Source: an uncultured Spirochaetia bacterium
GTDB lineage: Bacteria; Spirochaetota; UBA6919
Length of the DNA stretch: 8,307 nt
NCBI GenBank assembly: GCA_913053665.1
Contig: CAJXGR010000130.1
Location: forward strand, 1 to 8,307
Direction: 5' to 3'
The first letter of the stretch is position 1, and every line of letters begins with the position of its first letter. Shown here piece by piece: positions 5,358 to 8,307 of this stretch. The notes beneath the pieces are model-generated. The model saw only the letters and a list, made by a program, of their open reading frames with translations, did not search any database and was not told where the DNA came from. Made by a program: the position numbers and the translations under genes.

Positions 5358-5759
5358 ATGATGATTTCAAAGACAATGATCTATATACTTGTTTTTTTGT
5401 TCAATCTACCGGTCTTTAGCCAGTCCTTTGCCCATTGCAATATCCGCAATTACTGTTCCACCCAACACTGCGGGACTGATCCATGCAAGGTAGACACCCA
5501 TAAGACCTGTCATCATAAAGAAGATCAAGGCCATAAAAATACATGCTCACACCTTTCTGTTGATTGCTTTTGTCCATTAATCGATACACAAATGGCCACT
5601 CTTCAAAAGCAAAGTATTCAATCATTGTTATTCCCTTCATTCTCAAAAAGTGATGTTACAGTTCATCAACTTCCAGCTTTTTACCAGATTGTCCTTTTAA
5701 ATCAATCTCCAGAGACAAACAATTCTCTTTATATCCTACAGAGTAAATTCATCTGTTAA
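5358..5759 (+). CDS. Secreted Cys/His-rich putative metal-binding protein
   Basis: A 133-aa protein of a family I do not recognise. It starts with a clear Sec signal peptide (MMISKTMIYILVFLFNLPVFSQSFA), so it acts in the periplasm or outside. Residues 26-72 carry eight cysteines (27, 33, 38, 43, 51, 63, 70, 72) and seven histidines (26, 37, 48, 52, 53, 59, 65), a density typical of metal-binding segments. The rest (75-133) is less polar and ends in Cys133. The ATG is preceded by AGG with a 6-base spacer; a second ATG follows at once. It is the first gene after the MITE and points towards the YtkA-like, TolC and membrane-fusion genes, which suggests a periplasmic metal scavenger, chaperone or sensor for the efflux pump. 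The even number of mature cysteines would also permit disulfides, so metal binding is an inference. Confidence 0.75.
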   Translation: MMISKTMIYILVFLFNLPVFSQSFAHCNIRNYCSTQHCGTDPCKVDTHKTCHHKEDQGHKNTCSHLSVDCFCPLIDTQMATLQKQSIQSLLFPSFSKSDVTVHQLPAFYQIVLLNQSPETNNSLYILQSKFIC

Positions 5760-6020
5760 ACTCTCCATTCAACTTCACAAAACACCCTTGGCTCATTAAC
5801 CAAACCTGTTGGGTACGTCAATGACTTATGTTATATCTAAATGAACTTATAACAGGCATATGACTGAGTTATCCAATAGCAAAACGACCCGTATCAAATT
5901 GAACTTATAGGGTCAATATTCCATGGATTTTCTTCCAAAAGGACCTTCAATATGAAGTTCCAATTACAGAACAGATCCATGAAAATAAATATACAAATTA
6001 TCATTATCAGGAGACTTAAA
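5760..6020 (+). promoter_or_regulatory. 261-bp leader region with several small inverted repeats
   Basis: There is no gene here. Visible structures are TGTTATA/TATAACA (5829-5835 and 5848-5854, 12-base spacer), GACCC/GGGTC (5886-5890 and 5910-5914, extendable by TAT/ATA with one bulged base), and the alternative pairings TTGG/CCAA and CCAA/TTGG around 5788-5812. The word TGAACTTATA occurs twice (5842-5851 and 5900-5909). A weak promoter-like pair, TTGGGT (5809-5814) and TATATC (5832-5837) spaced 17 bp, overlaps the first inverted repeat. This may be an operator region for an internal promoter of the efflux genes, but no known regulator box is recognised. Confidence 0.3.
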
Positions 6021-6440
6021 ATGAAAGTAAATATGAATCGATCTTTGATCTTGGTTTTTGGGATGATTTTCTCCCTATCCCTGGTCAGCGCTTGTGGCTC
6101 ATCCAAAAAGAAAGTGATTGAAAGTTATACGGAAGATGGAGTCACCGTTACGGCTTACGGATCTAAAGGACACTTTAAAAAAGGCAACAACAGCTTTATA
6201 TTAAAGTTCAAGAAGGATGGAAAACCTTTTGACGCAGGTAAAAACGTTAAGTTCAATTTTCATATGGTCGCCATGCCCCCTAATATGCCGCCTATGACAA
6301 ATGATATTACAATTTCTCCCACTAAAAAACTGGGGGTTTATAAGGGAGAAGGCAAGCTGCAAATGAGTGGGAATTGGACAGTGAACATTGAATACGGTGA
6401 TGGAAAGACCATGGCCTTTTCTATTTCAGCCAGGAAATAA
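6021..6440 (+). CDS. YtkA-like lipoprotein of a metal-efflux operon
   Basis: A 139-aa lipoprotein. The signal MKVNMNRSLILVFGMIFSLS ends in lipobox LVSAC with Cys25, so the protein is membrane-anchored on the periplasmic side. The remainder is one beta-sandwich domain of the YtkA/FixH-like type: VKFNFHMVAMPP (77-87), then a short Met-rich stretch (M82, M85, M89, M92), GVYKGEGKLQMSGNWTV (105-121) and a final strand. The Met cluster next to His81 would suit binding of Cu(I) or Ag(I). Such domains are commonly encoded beside CusCBA/CzcCBA pumps. I took the ATG at 6021 because CAGGAG lies 6-7 bases upstream and the signal peptide begins there; an in-frame ATG at 5952 would put 23 unrelated residues before it. 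The TolC gene follows 69 bp downstream. Confidence 0.75.
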   Translation: MKVNMNRSLILVFGMIFSLSLVSACGSSKKKVIESYTEDGVTVTAYGSKGHFKKGNNSFILKFKKDGKPFDAGKNVKFNFHMVAMPPNMPPMTNDITISPTKKLGVYKGEGKLQMSGNWTVNIEYGDGKTMAFSISARK

Positions 6441-6448
6441 ATGGACTA

Positions 6449-6490
6449 AAGAATCTCTTACTCTTATCAAATAGGCTGTAAGAGATTCTT
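6449..6490 (+). terminator. Perfect 13-bp intercistronic hairpin
   Basis: AAGAATCTCTTAC (6449-6461) and GTAAGAGATTCTT (6478-6490) pair perfectly around a 16-base loop. The stem begins eight bases after the stop of the YtkA-like gene and ends just before the AAAGGAG ribosome site (6494-6500) of the tolC gene. What follows is ATTAAAGG, not a T-run, so it is a poor Rho-independent terminator. More likely roles are partial attenuation, protection or processing of the mRNA between cistrons, or an operator. Confidence 0.55.
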
Positions 6491-6509
6491 ATTAAAGGAG
6501 TAAAGTTAT

Positions 6510-7988
6510 ATGGGAAAACGGCAGGTCATTCTATTAATATTGTGCCTCAGTCTTATATTGGGATTAACGTACTGCAGCTCATCGGTGAGGCGGGAAGAGG
6601 ATCACAGAAAGCCAATTTATCTTGACTCAAAAAAGCAAGACGCTAAAAGATCTAATAAAAAGTCTAATAAAAGATTGTCTAATAAAGAAAAGCAAGGAAC
6701 TCAGTTGCCTGAAAAATCTCCCAGAAAGTCAAAGAAAAAAGACTCTGTCAAAGGTGCCAAACTTGTTACTCTACAAGACCTACTCAACTACACTCTGAAG
6801 AACAGTCCTGCTCTTAAGAGTGCAGAGGAAAGGGTTAAAGGATCCGAGTATGCTGAAGAGCAGTCAGATAAAACATTTCAGCTAAACCCATCCTTTAAAG
6901 GGTTTATAGGGCGTCACGAAAAACCGGCCCCTGCATCTGGTGGCCTACGATATGAACTTTTAGTGAATCAACCCTTTGAAGTGGGTGGCCAGCAAAGTGC
7001 TCGGCGAAAAATTGGTAAATACAAAAGAAAACAGAGTGAAGACCAGCTTTTTGCCTTAAGAATGCGGATACTTTCCAGGGTTAAATTTCTGTATTACAAA
7101 GAGTTAATCTTGAGAAGAAAGTGGAGGGCTATGAAGGAGGTGAAACGCTTTTTTGATCAAATCCTGGGGGTCACAAAGGCCAAAAGGGATGAACGACAAA
7201 TCTCTGATCCAAAGGCCCTTTTAGTCATCATCCTTTATAACAGCTTTATGAATGATTATGATAATGTTAAAGAAGACCTGGATAACAACTTAGAGGAATT
7301 GAAAGCCGTTATCTATTATCAGGGGGATCGAGAAATCGATCTGAAGGGGACTATTAAACATAAGTTTATTTCATTCAGTGATGAAGAGTTAAACCAAATC
7401 GCCCGGAAAAGCCGACTGGAACTATTGGTCCGTTACCGTTCACTCCAGATCAAAGATGGGCAAATTGATCTGGAAGAGAGTAAGGTCTTCCCCCGTGTGA
7501 GCATCTTTGTACGTCACCGGCGAGACATTAACGACAAGATTTATGATGTGGGTATCTCCTTCCCTATCCCGTTGTTAAACAGCAATTCAGGGAATATAGA
7601 CGCTCGGGAGGAAGAGAAAAAAGCGATTGAGTCAGAGATTCATGGTCTTCTCCTGGATGTCCGCCAGGAGATTCGAATTGCCCTTAGAAGGATGAAAATC
7701 GCCCTGAGAAAGATAAGACGCTATAAAAAGTCCATTCTCCGGGATACTAAAACAAATAGACGACTCATTCGTGAGTTTTATACTCTTGGTGGGACTGAGT
7801 TTAACCAATTGCTCCAGCAAGAGAAGGTCTATCAGGAGACGATTCTGGCTTATTGGTCAGCCGTTCTGGACTACTATAAAGCCATTTTTGATTTGGAAAT
7901 AGCGATTGGAAGGGTGATCTTTCAATCGAGGACTTCCATGAGTCAAAAAGTATCCAAAAAAAGTAGCTCTGAAGGGAGCGATAAATAA
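6510..7988 (+). CDS. TolC/CusC/CzcC-type outer-membrane efflux lipoprotein
   Basis: A 492-aa outer-membrane channel of the OEP family. The N-terminal signal is followed by a lipobox-like LTYC (19-22); Tyr at -1 is unusual, though spirochaetal lipoboxes are relaxed. Residues 27-82 form a very basic, Lys/Ser-rich linker that is longer than in most CusC/CzcC proteins. The first OEP repeat starts at LVTLQDLLNYTLKNSPALKSAEERVKG (85-111) and includes the strand LLVNQPFEVGGQQSARR. The second includes the strand DVGISFPIPLLNSNSGNIDAR (346-366), long helices, and the closing Y-x-L-G-G-x-E-F-N-Q-L-L-Q-Q-E segment (424-438). As a trimer it would form the exit duct of an RND metal pump. AAAGGAG nine bases before ATG 6510 supports the start; the membrane-fusion gene follows after 18 bp. 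The metal is not readable from this subunit. Confidence 0.88.
   Translation: MGKRQVILLILCLSLILGLTYCSSSVRREEDHRKPIYLDSKKQDAKRSNKKSNKRLSNKEKQGTQLPEKSPRKSKKKDSVKGAKLVTLQDLLNYTLKNSPALKSAEERVKGSEYAEEQSDKTFQLNPSFKGFIGRHEKPAPASGGLRYELLVNQPFEVGGQQSARRKIGKYKRKQSEDQLFALRMRILSRVKFLYYKELILRRKWRAMKEVKRFFDQILGVTKAKRDERQISDPKALLVIILYNSFMNDYDNVKEDLDNNLEELKAVIYYQGDREIDLKGTIKHKFISFSDEELNQIARKSRLELLVRYRSLQIKDGQIDLEESKVFPRVSIFVRHRRDINDKIYDVGISFPIPLLNSNSGNIDAREEEKKAIESEIHGLLLDVRQEIRIALRRMKIALRKIRRYKKSILRDTKTNRRLIREFYTLGGTEFNQLLQQEKVYQETILAYWSAVLDYYKAIFDLEIAIGRVIFQSRTSMSQKVSKKSSSEGSDK
6651..6686 (+). repeat. Triplicated TCTAATAAA in the linker-coding part of the tolC gene
   Basis: TCTAATAAA occurs at 6651-6659, 6663-6671 and 6678-6686, encoding the repeated Ser-Asn-Lys of the basic linker. 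Such short A-rich repeats are prone to slippage and may have lengthened the linker. Confidence 0.6.
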
Positions 7989-8006
7989 ATTACGAGGAGG
8001 ATAATT

Positions 8007-8307
8007 ATGAAAATCACTCTGAATAAAATGATTATGATCATGGGATCCGTTCTGCTGATTGGGGTATTAGCATGGCAAGTTACAGTCCATTGGGATGACA
8101 TCACAGGCTCAGAAGATGATGACCTGGAGTTGACTAATGCTACAGACATGAACCATGGCAAGCATAAGGGTATGACTATGAATAAAACAGATGCTTCAGG
8201 TCAGTCTAAAACAAAGATAGCGAAACCTAAAACGAGACTTAAGCTTAAAGAATTCAAGCTAGTCCAAAAATCCCAGGTATTAATGGGCTTAAGAACCGAG
8301 AAAGTCA
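8007..8307 (+). CDS. RND efflux membrane fusion protein (CusB/CzcB type), N-terminal part
   Basis: The frame starts at ATG 8007 after a strong GAGGAGG (7994-8000, 6-base spacer) and runs off the window after 100 residues. Residues 8-25 are a single hydrophobic segment (MIMIMGSVLLIGVLAW), an inner-membrane anchor or uncleaved signal. A periplasmic stretch rich in Asp, His and Met follows (TDMNHGKHKGMTMN, 46-59). Then comes LKLKEFKLVQKSQVLMGLRTEKV, which matches the 'V.ls..q...lGirT..v' opening of CusB/CzcB-type adaptors. The His/Met-rich stretch resembles the methionine-bearing N-terminus through which CusB takes up Cu(I)/Ag(I). The gene sits 18 bp behind the tolC gene, clearly in one operon. 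The RND pump gene is expected beyond the right edge. The call is firm in context, although most of the protein is missing. Confidence 0.8.
   Translation, partial: MKITLNKMIMIMGSVLLIGVLAWQVTVHWDDITGSEDDDLELTNATDMNHGKHKGMTMNKTDASGQSKTKIAKPKTRLKLKEFKLVQKSQVLMGLRTEKV

Noticed and set aside
5416..5646. Minus-strand open frame opposite the Cys/His-rich gene
   Set aside because: The plus-strand frame has a proper signal peptide and a ribosome site; the opposite frame has neither.
5952..6020. Upstream ATG extending the YtkA-like lipoprotein by 23 residues
   Set aside because: The lipoprotein signal begins at the ATG at 6021, which has CAGGAG upstream. The extension would bury the signal peptide.
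5894..6106. Minus-strand open frame with a hydrophobic stretch
   Set aside because: The hydrophobic run is the complement of the AT-rich lipoprotein signal region; no ribosome site and no context.
7632..8161. Minus-strand frames 7632-7820 and 7943-8161
   Set aside because: They lie opposite the second OEP repeat and the tolC/fusion-protein junction, where the plus frames are clearly coding.

Overview
The window looks like accessory chromosomal DNA of a Gram-negative bacterium. Signal peptides, lipoboxes and a tripartite RND efflux operon with an outer-membrane component all require a double membrane. The DNA is fairly AT-rich. The 388-aa GAF/PilZ-like protein at 3423-4589 resembles, from memory, a family I associate with Leptospira-type spirochaetes (DUF1577-like), and the relaxed lipobox of the TolC homologue would also suit a spirochaete. 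That lineage is an inference, not something the sequence proves.

Left part (1-2079): the 5' end of a secreted protein leaves the window on the minus strand. It is followed by the frameshifted N-terminal remnant of a Crp/Fnr-type regulator, a small lipoprotein with 24-residue leucine-rich repeats (minus), a universal stress protein (plus) preceded by a conspicuous 24-bp Crp/Fnr-like palindrome, and a small helical, possibly HEAT-like protein (minus).

Middle (2080-5070): an AmrS-type radical SAM enzyme without its usual AMMECR1/Memo partners in view, the GAF/PilZ-like protein with its own candidate promoter, and a convergent small P-loop kinase of the adenylate-kinase/FlaR-like group.

Right part (5071-8307): a 147-bp non-coding mobile element (MITE) with perfect 10-bp terminal inverted repeats and a perfect 8-bp target duplication lies 41 bp before a plus-strand gene series. 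That series encodes a secreted Cys/His-rich protein, a YtkA-like lipoprotein, a TolC-type outer-membrane lipoprotein and a CusB/CzcB-type membrane fusion protein that runs off the end. Together these read as a heavy-metal (copper/silver or zinc/cobalt/cadmium class) RND efflux operon. The two small proteins would bind or hand over metal in the periplasm, and the TolC and fusion proteins would form the exit duct with an RND pump presumably encoded just beyond 8307.

The most interesting items are the complete MITE at the head of the efflux region, the uncharacterised Cys/His-rich secreted protein, the perfect 13-bp hairpin between the YtkA-like and tolC genes, and the strong palindromic operator before the stress-protein gene next to a dead Crp-like regulator.
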